The translations under genes were made by a program, and so were the position numbers. Of a stretch of 64,000 nt of DNA, positions 41,828 through 53,907 are shown one piece after another; position 1 is the stretch's first letter; every line of letters begins with the position of its first letter. The DNA is from Pyropia yezoensis (lineage: Eukaryota; Rhodophyta; Bangiophyceae; Bangiales; Bangiaceae). The notes under the pieces are model-generated. The model saw nothing but the letters and a program-made list of their open reading frames with translations. It was not told the origin of the DNA and did not search any database. The stretch is from the NCBI GenBank assembly GCA_009829735.1, contig CM020618.1:8337119-8401118 (forward strand). The letters run 5' to 3'.

Positions 41828-43818
41828 GCCGGCGGGTACACAGGTCTATTGGCGGGGGGGGAAGGAGCTAATGGCGGGCGTAGGGACACGGGTGACGACG
41901 ATGGTGGGCGTGACGACGACAACGATGAGCGTGGCGGCGGTGGCGACGGCGGTGGGCGTGGTTGGCCACCCCCCCAGGAATCGGCCCCACGGCCAGTGTC
42001 GCCACGGACACGCCGCGCCCCCCCCCTCCGACCCCCCAGAACATGCTTTCGGACGGCAGTCGGGTGGCCAGAGCACGCCAGCACATTCCTATCCTCGCGT
42101 CGGCCAATCAGGGGCGAGAAATCAGGCAAACGCTGTGCCCTCTGTCCTCCTCCCTCATCCAGTCGCCCCAGTGGCGCGATGCGGTCGGGCCACCGCACGC
42201 TCATCCGCCACCAGCAAGAAAACACTGTTGGCAGGGGGAGGGGGCTCGGCGGCCGTTCCTAGGCTCTCCCGCCTGCATCAAATCACCCAATCAGCGGGCG
42301 GCAATCACTGTGGCGCCGCCGCCCCTCCACGCCAGGTGCCCATTCCACACAGTTCTGGAGGGGGGGGGGCATTCGCTCTCGCTGCCGGAAATCAACGGTC
42401 CCAGGGGTGGTGGCAACAAAGCACACACGATCATGAGACCGCGGTGTGGATTGCCGCCGGCAACAACCACGTCCCGACGGGATAGCCGGCATGCGCTTCG
42501 GCACACGAGCGCGATATCACTTCAGAAAGCCGACGGCGGGGCGCATCGAGTGCCAGTCGGGAGGCGATCGTCGGACGACGCGGACGCGATCGTCTACGTT
42601 TAGAATAGTATTCAGAAAAATGCCACGCGGCACGCTACGGACTCTCCAGATTGCCTGCCAGAGGGCCTCGAGAATGGGGAATCGTATGACCGCGGTTGTG
42701 ACTTTCAGCAACCAAGAATACGATGTTCTCGAAATTATCTGACCGGGTCAGCCGAGAGTCCTTCGGAGCTCGTTCGAGTACGACAGAGTACAGCACCAAC
42801 CTCACGTCAACACGGTGTGCCACATGGGCTCCCCCCACTGTTCTTCTTTGTCAGCGCCGCCGACGTCATCCTGTACGGGGCGTACAATGCCCCACCACGC
42901 GCTCTTGCCGGCTGTCGCGCCCATCACTTCGGATGCGCTGTAGCTGTTTCGCTGTCTGCAGTATTGAGCACCAACCGACCTCCCGCCGCCCTCATCTCCC
43001 GCTCACCGCACCAGCAAGCCTCTTGCTTACCCTTCTCCCCGCACTGCGTGCCCTGCTTCTCCTTGGCTTGGATATTGCTTTGCCTTCCTCCCAACCTCAG
43101 GCTTCCTGATGCGCTCTCCGGGCCGTCGCTCCCCCTCATCCTTTCCCTGGCCACGCCGTCGCCCCTTCCCCACCCTGCCAGTGACGCGCCTGCTGCTGTG
43201 GCGACAGCCCCCTCCCTCCTCCTCATCGCCACGAGTGACGCGCGCGCCGCCGCTGCCGGTCCCCCTCCCTCTTGGTCCCTACCCGTGACGCGCCGGCCGC
43301 TGCTACCGCTTCCCCCCCCCCCCTCATCGGGGCCGGTGAGGAGCCCGCCGCTGTCGCTCTCCGCCCCTGCCGTCCTTACCCGGGGGACGCCCCGTCCCGT
43401 CAAGCACTGCAGCTCAGCTGCTCGATGGTCCCCGGCAGGAAGTGGAAGAGGCCACCTGCTCGGTCTCGCGGCTCTAAGGGCAGAAGGGAATGAGTGGCAC
43501 AGATAGGGGCAGTTTGGCAACTGCAACACCGGGGATAAGGGGCGACCAGGCAGAAGAGGGGCAACGGGGATGAGGATGCTCGTCGCCGCGTGCGGAGGCC
43601 AGCGAGTGTAGACGGCCGCGGTTGTGAATGGAGCCGAAGAGAGCACATGGGTCCGGCTGGACTGTGGCACGAAGGCCCGCCACGACGTAGTAAGCAGCTG
43701 GAGGTCTCGCTGACACAGGACCACTGCGCGCCAAAAGGCAGCCTGAGCCGTTCGCCTGCACCGCGGACACATCAATGTAGTCGAATTTGCCCACGTGGCG
43801 CCTCAGTCCGTCTCATAT
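41828..43818. other. Region without a recognised gene
   Basis: Both strands have long Pro/Arg-rich open frames (41.85-42.5 kb and 42.9-43.8 kb) with no family motifs. The lower-GC stretch 42480-42800 may contain a Harbinger end, but no matching inverted end was found by eye. Confidence 0.4.
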
Positions 43819-43934
43819 TGTGCGTCCCGAAAAAAATGGACGTGTACAGGTCGTGCAGTGTGGGTTTGATTGGTCCAGTGGCCGATATTTGACATGATCA
43901 CGACACGTGCGCGTCCACTTTTTACGGGACGCTC
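43819..43934. mobile_element. Palindromic MITE, complete copy
   Basis: The same family as 30011..30126. The left arm has drifted (CGAAAAAAATGGACGTG), while the right arm keeps CACTTTTTACGGGACG. Flanks are ATAT on the left and TATATG on the right. Confidence 0.85.
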
Positions 43935-43986
43935 TATATGAACATCCTGTACAGTATGATAAAAATGCCATAAACGGCCAGATATT

Positions 43987-44101
43987 GTGCGTCCCGTAAA
44001 AAGTGGACGTGCACAGGTCGTGCAGTGTGGGTTTGATTGGTCCAGTGGCCGATATTTGACATGATCACGACACGTGCACGTCCACTTTTTACGGGACGCA
44101 C
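43987..44101. mobile_element. Palindromic MITE, complete copy
   Basis: A well-preserved copy (TGTGCGTCCCGTAAAAAGTG to CACTTTTTACGGGACGCAC), only 52 bp after the previous copy and in the same orientation. Confidence 0.87.
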
Positions 44102-44690
44102 TTTAAGGGACCTCTCCATACAAATGTCTCTTCGCCGAACGCACGTGGCAGGGGTTTATCATATTCTAATGAGAATCTGATGAGAATCTGGTTGCTGAAA
44201 GTGTCTATTGTGGCGGGCCTCTGTCTCTCCCGCGCGTCTCGGTGCCCTCTCTGCGCTGGTGTGTCAGCAGGCTGGGGCGCTAGCCTCTTGCTGCTCCTCC
44301 CCTGACTACATCCGACGGTCAGTCGCCCTGCCCCCCGCTCGTGCTGGTCGCTGCCGCTCTTTCTCGCCGTTAACTCAGCGCGTTGGCTGACCGCCCCGCG
44401 TGCCCTCGTGGTGGGGTTCCTCCCGTCTTGCTTCCCCCACGGTATTCCTTCTCGCCCCCGCCTTGCGTCAATCCCCTCCTCCCTCGCCCGTCTCTTTTTT
44501 TTTTTTTTTTTTGTCCTTCCCCGCCGCGCGCTTCTCACCCTCGCTCCAACTCTCACCCTCCCCCTGCTCTGCCCACCGGGCTCGCCCCAACGCCTCCTCC
44601 TCCACCCCCCCCCGCCGCCGCCCCCCCGCCCGTCCTCCTCTGCTCGTTGGACCGTGAAACACACACGACCGCACGGGTGTGCCAACCACC

Positions 44691-45089
44691 ATGTCTGTCG
44701 CTGACCGCATCCGCTCCCTCGCGTCGGCAGATGGCCCCGAGAGCAGTAGCGGCGGCGGCAGCGGCGGCGGCGGCGGCAGCACTCCCGGGCCGTCGCTGGT
44801 AGCCGACGCGGCCCGCCGCTTTGCGGGCGGCGACGCTGCCGCCTCTGCACCGGTGGCGGGCGCGGGAGCACCCGCGGGCGTGTCGGGCGCCGCGGGAGGG
44901 GCGGGGGGGGGGAGCGTCAGCGAGCGTCTCCGCGCACTCAACAGCCGCGACGCGCCCACCCCGACTGCGGGGGCGGGGGCGGGGGCGGGGGGGGGCGGAG
45001 GAGGGGCGGACGCCCCGCGGGCGGGCAGCGTTGGCGACCGTCTTCGCGCGCTCAACAGCCGTGACGGGGCGGGTGGCGAAGGGAGCGGC

Positions 45090-45127
<38 letters not shown>

Positions 45128-46046
45128 GGAGCCCGTGGCACGCCGCCCGTCCTTGGCAGACCGCCGCTTGGCGTTTGATGCGGGCGGCGGCGGCGGCGGC
45201 GGCGGTGGCGGCGGCGGTCGTCCCTCGGGGGCCAGCCCCGCCAAACCCCCCGCCCCGCTGTCACGGCAACCGTCTGGGGCCGGTGGTGGGTCCCCCGCCA
45301 AGTCCCCAGCTGCACTGACGCGGCAGCCGTCGGGCGCTGACGGGGGGCGGTCGCCGCCGCGTGGGGGTGCCGGCGGCAGCGACGGCGGTGGTAGCGGCGG
45401 CGTTGGTGGTGCCGGCGGTGGGGCCCCGGCCGCTACCCGCCAGCCGAGCGACTTTGAAGCCCGTATGCGCGCGTTTGCCAACGAGGGCTCTGCGGGTGGT
45501 GGTCGGGGCGCGCCCCCTCCAGGTGCGCCACCGCCACCAGCGGCGGCGGCGGCGGCCGCGACGACCGACGGTACCGCCGCGTCGCCGTCGACGCTGTCGT
45601 TTGCCGCGCGTACAGCATCGTTTTCAAAGGACGACGACCCGCCAGTGACCGCTTCACCACCGCGGCCACGAGCAGCGACTGCGGCGGCAGCGTCGGGTGG
45701 CGGCATGGCCGGCCACGGCACCGCCGCTGCCGGCGCGGGCGCCACCGCGTCGGCGGGTCCACGCCCCCTCAGCGCCCGCATCGAGGCCTCCCTGGCTGGC
45801 CTCTCTGGCGGTGGCGGCGGCAGTGACTCCGCCGCCGCGTCGGCGGCCGCGGCGGCGGCCGGCGTCGAAGCGCGGCGGGGGACCAACAAGCAGGCCGCGG
45901 TGCGGGCAGAGCTGGCGACGCTGGCGGCGCTCAACCTGGAGCTGACGGGCCAGTTTGCGGCCCTCAACGCGGCGGTGCGAGCGGTGACCAAGAGCCGGGA
46001 TGAGCTCAAGGAGCGGCTCGCCCGCATCAGCGCAAGAGGCGCGTGA
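44691..46046 (+). CDS. Unrecognised low-complexity protein with repeated SxxxRxRAL motifs and C-terminal coiled coil
   Basis: A protein of 451 residues from ATG 44691 (ACC context, after a C/T-rich leader). I do not recognise the family. It opens SVADRIRSLAS and repeats the same short helix-like motif: SVSERLRALNSRD, SVGDRLRALNSRD, SLADRRLAFDAG, DFEARMRAFANEG and PLSARIEASLAG. Long Gly, Ala and Pro/Ser linkers separate them, some containing (S/T)RQPSG repeats. The last 50 residues (AELATLAALNLELTGQFAAL, then KSRDELKERLARI) are a strong heptad coiled coil. The architecture suggests a flexible scaffold with several copies of one docking helix and a dimerising tail. Homopolymer runs of GGC near 45090-45130 and 45180-45215 may vary in length between strains. 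Confidence 0.6.
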
Positions 46047-48898
46047 GGGTGATGTCCGGTGGGAGACGAGGAGGTGGGCTGCTGGGGCGGGGGAGAGGGT
46101 GGGGACTGCTGTCGACGCTCGAAGGGGGTTGGGTGCGCCGTGGGGGAGAGGGTGCCGGTGTCCGAGGACACTGTAGAGGTTTGATCCCGATGCCGGGAAA
46201 AGAAGGCCACCGCCAGAGCCACCCCACCCCCCCGCTGAGAAGCATAGCTGTCTTCTAGAAGAGCACCGTCGCCGCCACCGTCTCAACGCTCCCCCCCCGA
46301 GAACAAGCTGCAACTGCCACACCCCTCCACCAGCTCCGCCTTACAAAAATTAAAAGCTCTGTCATCACCGCCCGGCCCCAACCCGCCCGAGATAAGCACC
46401 GCCACCGCCCCGGTCCCGCTACACGACTCCTCAAAAAACAAAAAGGGCTACCGCCAGCGTCCTGCGACACCCCCGCCAAAAAGAAACATGCAACCACCAA
46501 CATCCCAACCTTCTCCCCCTCCACAAACAGCACCGCAGCCGCCAGTGTACTGATCCCCCCATGCCCCACAGAAGCACCCCCACCGCAAGCGTCCCACCGC
46601 AGGTGCTCGTCCCGCGGCGCTGTGCCCCCGCCGCCCGCCCGCGGGCGGCCCACGGGGGCCAGGTGGGCGGACGACTGCGGCGACAGGGGCGGAGCACCCC
46701 CCGCGATGCACGCCCCCGCCGCCGCCCGCGGCGGCCACACGACGGCCATCCCGTGGCGACGCTGTCGGCCACCATCCTGGTCCGTGCTGGCGGCTCCCCC
46801 CGTGGATGCCACCCTGCCTTGACGCGGCAGGGACGGTGGCGGCAGCGGCGGCCTTGTTGTAGGCCCTAGCCGCGTGACGGGCGATTGTGAGAGGAAGGGA
46901 CGGGGGCGGGACCCGACGCGGGGGGCGCGGAGCCGTCACTGGGCCTGGCGGTGGCCGTGCGGAAGCAGCGGGGGGGGGGCACCACAGCAGCTTTAGTGGG
47001 CGCCCCCGCATCGCGCGTGCGGGTGGCGGACGTGCACGCCCACCGGGGGCGGCGAGAGATGAACGACACAGCGTTGGCCGAGCAGCTGCCGTTTGACGCG
47101 GTCAGGTTGTCGCAGACGGCGAGAGGGGGAGTTGGCGAGGAAAGCGGGGGATGGGAAGGGGCGGCCGATGCCACTCCAGCAGCCACCGGGGCCGAGGGTG
47201 GGGATGCTGGCTGGGGTGGCGGTGGTGGCCGCGGCCCTCCCATGCGGCGCCCCGCACACCCTGCCTTGAGTGCTGCAATCCGCCCCGACCGAGACGGTGC
47301 TCCGGCGCGTGGGGAAGCTCTCCTGGAGAGGGAAATTGCCGGGACCCTGTCCTTGCCCTCTTGTCTGCCCTCGCCGTGCGTGGTGACTCCTCCCGTGGCC
47401 GCGGCCGCTCCCGAGTGCCGCCACGCGGCACGGTCAGACGCGGCAAGTCATGTGTCCGACGCACATTGGTCGAGTCGGAGGCACAAGCCGAAGGGAGCGT
47501 CTACTTTGAGGAGCTGTCAGAGGAGGCTGAGCTGATGCAGACGACCAGCGGCCTGGCCCGGCCTGGGACTGATATCCAGGCGCCAGTGGCGATGACGGGG
47601 GGCGGGGGCCCCCGGTCGCGCCGCCCGCGGCGGCGCCCGTCCGCCCGCTGGCGGCGGCGGCTGCGGCTGCGGCTGCGGCTGCGGCTGCGGCGGCGGCCGC
47701 GGCGGCGGCCGCGGCGGCGGAAAGCGACCGCGGCGCAGCGGCGGCGTCGAAGGACCACCCGCTGCGCCACCCCCATGTCCGCCAACGCCCGGAAGGCGGC
47801 CGCGCTTCGCCCGGATGGCGGCTGCGCTCCGCGCTGCCCGGTGGACGCTGCGGCTGCACGGGTCACTGCGGCTGGCAGTGGGGCGCGGCTGCGGCGGCGG
47901 CGGCTGCGGCGGCGGCGCCGCCCGCCGCTACCTGGCGAGCGGCGTACTCCGTCTGCAGGCAGCGACCGACCCAGCCGCCTTCGCCGCCGCGGCGGCGTCA
48001 CTACACGGGGTGGGGGTGCTCGTTGGGTGCGGCGGTGGCCATGGCGGCGGTGGCGGCAGTGGCGGCAACACGTGGCTGCCATCCCCGACGTGTCGCCCCC
48101 CTCTCGACACCGAGGAGGGCCCTCCCACAAGGGAGCTCCCCCCTCGCCCCCTAGGGCCCCTAGGGGGCGAGGGGCCCCTTAGAGGGGCGAGGGGGGAGGG
48201 CCTCGCCAAGGCAGCCGCATCCACCGCCGCGTCGCGCCCCGCTGCCGCCGCCGCCGCCGCCGCCACTGCTGCAACCGCCGCCGCCGCCGTCGCGCCCGTC
48301 GCCGCCGCCGCCCGTCGCGTCGGCGCTGCAGGGTCGACGCTGCGATAGGCACGGCGCCCGGCGCCCAAACGCGCCAGCCGCGGAGGCGGTGACCGGCCGG
48401 GGCGCGTGCGCCCCGCAGACCGCCGCCGCCGTCCCTGCCACCATCGTCCCCCATGCCGCCAGGCTCCGGCATGCCGCAGGCATCACCGCCAAGAACTCCA
48501 TGGCGGGGCGCCGCCGCTGTCCCCCAACCACCCCCACCTCCTCCCGCATGGCAAGCACACGCGCCGTGACGCCGCAGTCGCCGCCGCTGCTGCCGCAGTC
48601 GCCGCCGCTGCTGCCGCAGTCGCGCCGCTGCTGCCGCCGCTGCCGCCACTGCTGCCGCCGTCGCCGTCGCCGCCGCCGCTGCCTTCTGCCCGGTCCACGC
48701 GCCACTGGGCGCCCGCCAGCACCCGCCCTGCGTGCCGCCGATGTATGCGCTACCGCCCGTCCGTGAAACCATCCGCCGTCGCCGCCGCTGCCCGCGCGGC
48801 CGCCGGCCCCTGCCCGCCCACCCCTCCGTCGCCGTCGCCTGCGGTCCCGCGGCGGCGCCCGCCTCGATCCTACGCCGTCATACACCAGGGCGGCAGCC
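46047..48898. other. 2.85-kb GC-rich region with no confident gene
   Basis: Overlapping Arg-, Gly- or Ala-rich open frames cover both strands. The most gene-like is 47815..48348 plus, which begins MAAALRAARWTLRLHGSLRL and ARRYLASGVLRLQAATDP, resembling an organelle-targeted N-terminus. It lacks any recognised domain and dissolves into Ala/Gly repeats. A strong hairpin lies at 48140..48174. Confidence 0.4.
48140..48174. repeat. Perfect 17-bp inverted repeat with 1-nt spacer
   Basis: The arm CCCCTCGCCCCCTAGGG (48140..48156) is followed, after one C, by its reverse complement (48158..48174). A further partial direct copy of the right arm follows at 48181. Confidence 0.9.
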
Positions 48899-50821
48899 TC
48901 ATACAAAGTGCCCCTCATAGCAAACGTCTGGGCGGTGGCGCGCCAGGTACGCCGCCGCCATGGGAGCCCCCCGGCGGCTCAGCCCTTCCTCGGCCGGGGC
49001 GCCCACACCGTTGTCGGGGGGCATGGCGTGGGGGACCAAGTGGCGGCTACAGTGGCGGCTGATGATAAGCTCTTCCATGGTGTGAAGGTGGACGACTGCC
49101 AGGATGGCAGACTCCACCTCCCCTCGGCACTCGCGCAGCTTGAGCGCCTCGAGTGTCTGGGGCGTGTTGCGCGCCAGCGTTGTCACCAACCCAGCGGCGG
49201 CCCCACCAAACAGCTCCACCTTGTACAGGTAGAGGCGCTTGAGCGCTGGCAGGCCCAGCTCCATCGTGTGCTCAAGGCCAACCCCCAGGAGGGGCTCCGG
49301 CCCCCCCATCCCGCCCCCTATGAAAAGCTCCTCCACCGTGGCACAGGCGCGGAGCGCGCGGCAGGCGGCCACGGACAGGTGGTCTAGTGCGGAGAGGTGG
49401 AGGCACACGAGCCCAGGTAGGCCCCCGGCCACCGCCGACAGCACACGGGTCGGGGTCAGGCGCAGTTCGTCGAGGCGCAAAGCTGACGGCGCCCGCTCGC
49501 CCTCCATCAGGGCGCTGGCCAACGAAAACGTCGCCCCACTGGCGCTGCTACCACCGTCAACACGCGACAGGCACAACGTGTCGAGCGGGCGGTCCCGGCA
49601 CAGGGCAGCTACGAACGCTAGTGAGACGGCACAGTCACAGACCATGTCCATTTTGTGGCACGTGCTCACGTGGCGGAGCGAGGGGAAGAGCAGACGCAAA
49701 GTCGCCGCGCCGGCCGCCGAGTTGAGTGCCGCATCCAGCATCCCGACAACGAGGGCATCCACGGCGGGGCAGCGCGCCGCGATGGCGGAAAGCAGGGCCT
49801 CGGTGGTGGTCAGCGCGCAGCACCCGATGTCCACCAGCCGCACCCGTGGGAAGACTGGGAGGTCCTTGAAAAACTGCGTGCACCGGACGCTGGAAAGCAG
49901 GTCCAAGGAACGCAGCAGGGCCTCAAGTTCAATGGCACGGAGGCGCGGCGCGGCGCACTCGTGAAGGGAGCGCACGAGGGCGGCGGCTTCCCCTCGGGAC
50001 CCGGTCCAATGGTCGACTGAAAGAAAGATGGACGACAGTCGCGACGGGAAGTACCGCAGCAGCCCCCTCAGCGCGGTGACAGGGAGTTCATCTACCCACA
50101 GGCCGAGGTTGAGCACGGTGTGGGGGATGGCCCCAGGGCAGTGTCCCCCAAAAAGAATTTCCAACACCTCCACCGTCAATGCCGGGGGTAGAGGCGGGAC
50201 AAGGATGGTAAGGTCCTGCAGACATGGCAGGTGGCCAAGCACATACCGAACGGCGCGGGCCCGAGCAACAACCGCAGCCTGCGCAACGGGGTCCTGGTCC
50301 AGGTCCGCCCCGTCGGCCCCGAGGTGTACGTCCAGCAACACAATGGCGCTCAAGAAGGCCGACCGAAAAGCCCGGCACACGCCTGCCACCCACGAGTGGC
50401 GCGCCCAGACCTCGCGCGACACGTCAGTGTACTCGCACAGGTCCGTAGCGTTTGGCTCGCTGGGGTAAGGGACCGCCTCGTTGTTCAGAGTCACCTCGAA
50501 GGGCTCGCCTTGATGCATGACACTACCACTACAGGACGACAGCAGGTCCACCATGATGCTGGTGAGAAGCTCCGGGGGCAGGTCCAACACCCCGATGTCG
50601 GCCGCCCCGGCGGGCGAGCCGCTGCCCCCATCGTCGCCGGGGTCTTGAAACGGACGGGTGGCTGCAGCGGCTGCCGAAGCCCCAGCGGCGGCCGCGGGCA
50701 CCGGGTCCGACAGCACCGGGGCGGCCGCCGTGGCGCCGGCGGCAGCAGCAGCCGCCGCGACCCCGGCGGCAGGCGCGGACGCGGTCGCCCCAGCGGCGGG
50801 CGCGGGCACAGGACTCCCCAT
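48899..50821 (-). CDS. F-box-like / leucine-rich protein
   Basis: A protein of 640 residues from ATG 50821, single exon. After about 75 Ala/Pro-rich residues comes an F-box-like start (IGVLDLPPELLTSIMVDLLS). A gap follows, then WVAGVCRAFRSAFLSAIVLL, the usual second half of an F-box (WR..CR.W..). The rest has irregular leucine-rich segments: LPCLQDLTILVPPLPP, PRVRLVDIGCCALTTTEAL, FPSLRHVSTCHKMDM, LRLDELRLTPTRVLSAVAGG, LPALKRLYLYKVELFGGAA, and LEALKLREC. F-box/LRR proteins are usually substrate receptors of SCF ubiquitin ligases. The F-box here is divergent and split, so the call rests on position plus the leucine-rich repeats. Oriented towards the GC-rich region, it has no visible partner. 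Confidence 0.65.
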   Translation of the reverse strand: MGSPVPAPAAGATASAPAAGVAAAAAAAGATAAAPVLSDPVPAAAAGASAAAAATRPFQDPGDDGGSGSPAGAADIGVLDLPPELLTSIMVDLLSSCSGSVMHQGEPFEVTLNNEAVPYPSEPNATDLCEYTDVSREVWARHSWVAGVCRAFRSAFLSAIVLLDVHLGADGADLDQDPVAQAAVVARARAVRYVLGHLPCLQDLTILVPPLPPALTVEVLEILFGGHCPGAIPHTVLNLGLWVDELPVTALRGLLRYFPSRLSSIFLSVDHWTGSRGEAAALVRSLHECAAPRLRAIELEALLRSLDLLSSVRCTQFFKDLPVFPRVRLVDIGCCALTTTEALLSAIAARCPAVDALVVGMLDAALNSAAGAATLRLLFPSLRHVSTCHKMDMVCDCAVSLAFVAALCRDRPLDTLCLSRVDGGSSASGATFSLASALMEGERAPSALRLDELRLTPTRVLSAVAGGLPGLVCLHLSALDHLSVAACRALRACATVEELFIGGGMGGPEPLLGVGLEHTMELGLPALKRLYLYKVELFGGAAAGLVTTLARNTPQTLEALKLRECRGEVESAILAVVHLHTMEELIISRHCSRHLVPHAMPPDNGVGAPAEEGLSRRGAPMAAAYLARHRPDVCYEGHFV

Positions 50822-53800
50822 TGCTGCCGCAGCGCCGGTGCAGTCCCGCCCCGTGCCGCCACCGCGCTGCCGCGCGAGCGTCGGCAGTCGGATGCACTCA
50901 AAGCAGCGAGGGGGGAGCAGAAGGAAGAGGCGAAAGTGTGTGACGGGAGGAAGAAGCTGAAGTGTGTCAGCCGCTGTGCAGCACTGCTCAACGCCTGTTG
51001 AAAAAGAAACAAGAGCCTGCTTTTGGCGTATTTCCTGCTCTGCGTTGTGAGCTGGATGCAGAAATTCAAGATTTTTTCACAGTGCCAATAATTAATGCAT
51101 TGTTTAACATATTGAATCCCGACTATTTGTTTTAATACATAGTTTTATTGCTGGCTAAGGTCGCATGCAGGCCTCCGCCCAACCTTGCCAGTGCATGGCC
51201 GTGTCGTGCACAGTCCCCTTACATTGGCCCACAGTCAGCTCCTCAAGTCCACCAGTTAGTCGCACTCGCGCCCGTGGTGATGTTGGATGTACCCGGCGTG
51301 GCCTTGCAAAGCGCGCGGCAAGCAAATGTGGCTACGAGGGCAAGGGAGGCGCGGGCGTGAGGAACTTCGGGCGCAGAATTATCGTGAGTGGTTGAGGTCC
51401 GCTAACCTCCTTTCTGTTTGTGACCTCCTTGTAGCCTGAGAAGCGGGCAGAAGACGACGTGAACAGCGGCGGGGGATGGAGACTCAGGTCAGCTCGTTGA
51501 GCTCTGAGCACTTGCCGGGGTGACCACGGCCGCTAGGCTACGCGTCAAAGCATACGCTGCGTCCAACAGATAGTGGATTGGGAGCAAAAAGGCACCTGAA
51601 GGGGCTGGCTTAAGAGGCGCTATACATCACATCGGAAGAACCGAATAAATTACCAGGAAAGTACGACGTTCAAGACGACAAAGATGATCATTGCTGCTGG
51701 CTGCACTCTGTGTCACGCCATGTTGCCAACGTGAAGGCCACAAGGACGACGGCGCGGGTGCTGATTGGGCATCGTGCAGGAGAGACAGCAGAGAAAAGGG
51801 GGCCTGAGGGTTGATCGCGCTCGTGTGTCTATTCTTCGGGAAAAAGACTACGTTCATTAATGTCTTCAGATTAATTCAACTCAAGTGGGTATGAGATGTT
51901 TGCTCTGCTCGGTTGTAAAATTGCATTGGTCGAGTGGCGGCTTGCTTATTGGCTCGAGCGCTGACAACGGCATGCACGCAGTGCAAGCATCCCTCTGGCG
52001 GATGATTCTGACCACGGCTGGATAAGCTGACTAGCCGAGCAACGGGCAGTGTTTCCATATGAGCTCTGCTCTCGGCATTTCCCTGAGGCTCTTCCTAAAA
52101 CTTCTGTCCATTCTTATGGCCTGCGCGAATCGTTCCCTCGCACAAAATGCAAAAAGCTCTACTCGTGATAGACTCAGCTTGTTTTCTTTTTTCTTCTTCA
52201 GGCGTTGATCTTATCTCGGCATGGATACAAGGCAAAGTATTTCCACTGGGGAGCCTCCCGGGCTCGTCAAATTGGAAATCCATTCGCACCCTGAGAGGCC
52301 CACAGACGCACATGGCGCGCGCCGTGCGAAGAATCGTGCTCCCCGCAGCGCCAGCCCAAAATGGACAGACCAGGACTGGTCGGCCGTGGTGAGGCCTTCG
52401 CGTCTGCGCACGACCCATGGCGGGCGGCGGGGGAATTAGGCCGTCCACCTCTTCGCCCGCCTCTACTGCCAACAAAGAAAAGCTTCCACGGTTGACACCG
52501 GGACAGGGCGGCGTTGCGTCGCTGAGCTCACCTCTTGGATGAAGGCTTGTCTATCCAGCGCCTTGCGACAGAATCGGGCGTGTCTCGAAGTCGTGTCTGC
52601 GTGATACTGAGGAATCAGAGAAACGCGAATCGTACATGGCTCCCGCCCTTCTTTTCGGAGACATAGAAAGCTTTGCTTGCGAAGTGCATCCACAGTCGCT
52701 CCATGATCGAATCTGGCACCCCTTCTATGGATTTGCGGGAGAAGCGTGCCGAGGACATAAGCACCCTATCAGCCGCCAACCGGGCCGTTGCTGCATTCAA
52801 ATTCAGTGCGACTACAGCCCCAGGTCAGAGTCTTGTCGACTCATAATCGGGTCAGTCGCTGGATCCGCTTGAATACTGGGCTGGTGCTCTGGAGGTCGTT
52901 CGTGCTCGGAACGTACGCCCACAGATTGTGGCCGGGAGGTGTGTGAGTCCATGTGGACGCTTCTCTTTCGGCATGATCGCGTGACGATGGGCAGCGTTTG
53001 GCGATGGGAAGACACATTCGACGTTTGGGAGACACGGCTCTTGAGGACAGAAAAAACATCCTTGACTCGCGGTCATCGGTGCTGGGACCGCGCGGGATGC
53101 AGAAGCGAGAGCTCGTCGTCCACAATGTGGGATCAGTGGTGGCGCACAGCACGTCAGCCTTCACGGCGGAGGCTTCATGAGACGTGAGCCCTTGGTTCCG
53201 AGCAGTCGAGGGGCCACCTGAAGGGCCCACCTACGTACGCGTAACAGATGCAGACCGCGGAGGAACGAAGGCGGTCTTCTTCGCATCCAGCGTTGCCGCT
53301 GCACCTGGCGGTGCGCCCGCGTGGGCCGCCGCGGCTCCCTGTGGAGACGCCAGGGCAGTCGGAGACTCGTCGGCTGGCGCGCGCACGGGCGGCCGCATGG
53401 CTCGCTCGTTGCCGAGCATCGAAGGTGGTTGATGCCCAGGCGGCGGCGCATGCGGTGGCGGCAGCGCCGGCGGAGGCAGGCGCCACCCCGACTGCCAAGC
53501 CGACGCCGCCGAAATCGCGCCCCTGAACCGACAAGGAGTCGGATAATGTCGGCTTGGGGGACATCCCCAGAGCCGCGGATGAGATGGGCATCTGCCCTCC
53601 CGCTGCTGGTGCGGACGTGGCATCTCAGCTGGCAGCCGCGGCGATTCTGAGGGCGACTGCTCAGTCGGCACTGCCGTGTCGGTGGAACGGGATGGCGGCG
53701 AGCGGCATTGCGGGCGGCACCAACGACTTGTTCGGCGGCTTTCGGAGTGTCGCCACCGACGTCCTCAAAGCCGCCGAGGTGCTGTGCAGCGGCCTGCTCT

Positions 53801-53907
53801 CGACAGACGCCCGGCCGCAGTATTCGCACCCGCCGGCGCCTTTTCGTTTCGCCGCAGTGTTTTACATCTTCTTTAGTGCTCGACCGAACCGCCCTGATGA
53901 CAAGTGA
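50822..53907. other. 3-kb low-GC, gene-poor region
   Basis: Composition drops markedly from 51000 to about 53100 compared with the rest of the host sequence. I see no gene, repeat or terminal inverted repeat that I can support. Small open frames (53161..53829 minus, 53554..53907 plus) are Arg/Ala-rich without motifs. It may be old decayed transposon sequence. Confidence 0.4.

Noticed and set aside
42924..43775. Minus-strand 283-codon frame near the MITEs
   Set aside because: The Cys/Arg/Ser mix has no recognisable motif, and the initiating codon is not clearly supported.
47151..48182. Arg-rich 343-codon frame and overlapping Ala-rich frames
   Set aside because: No domain, extreme composition, and several mutually overlapping frames of equal quality. 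Left as unassigned region.
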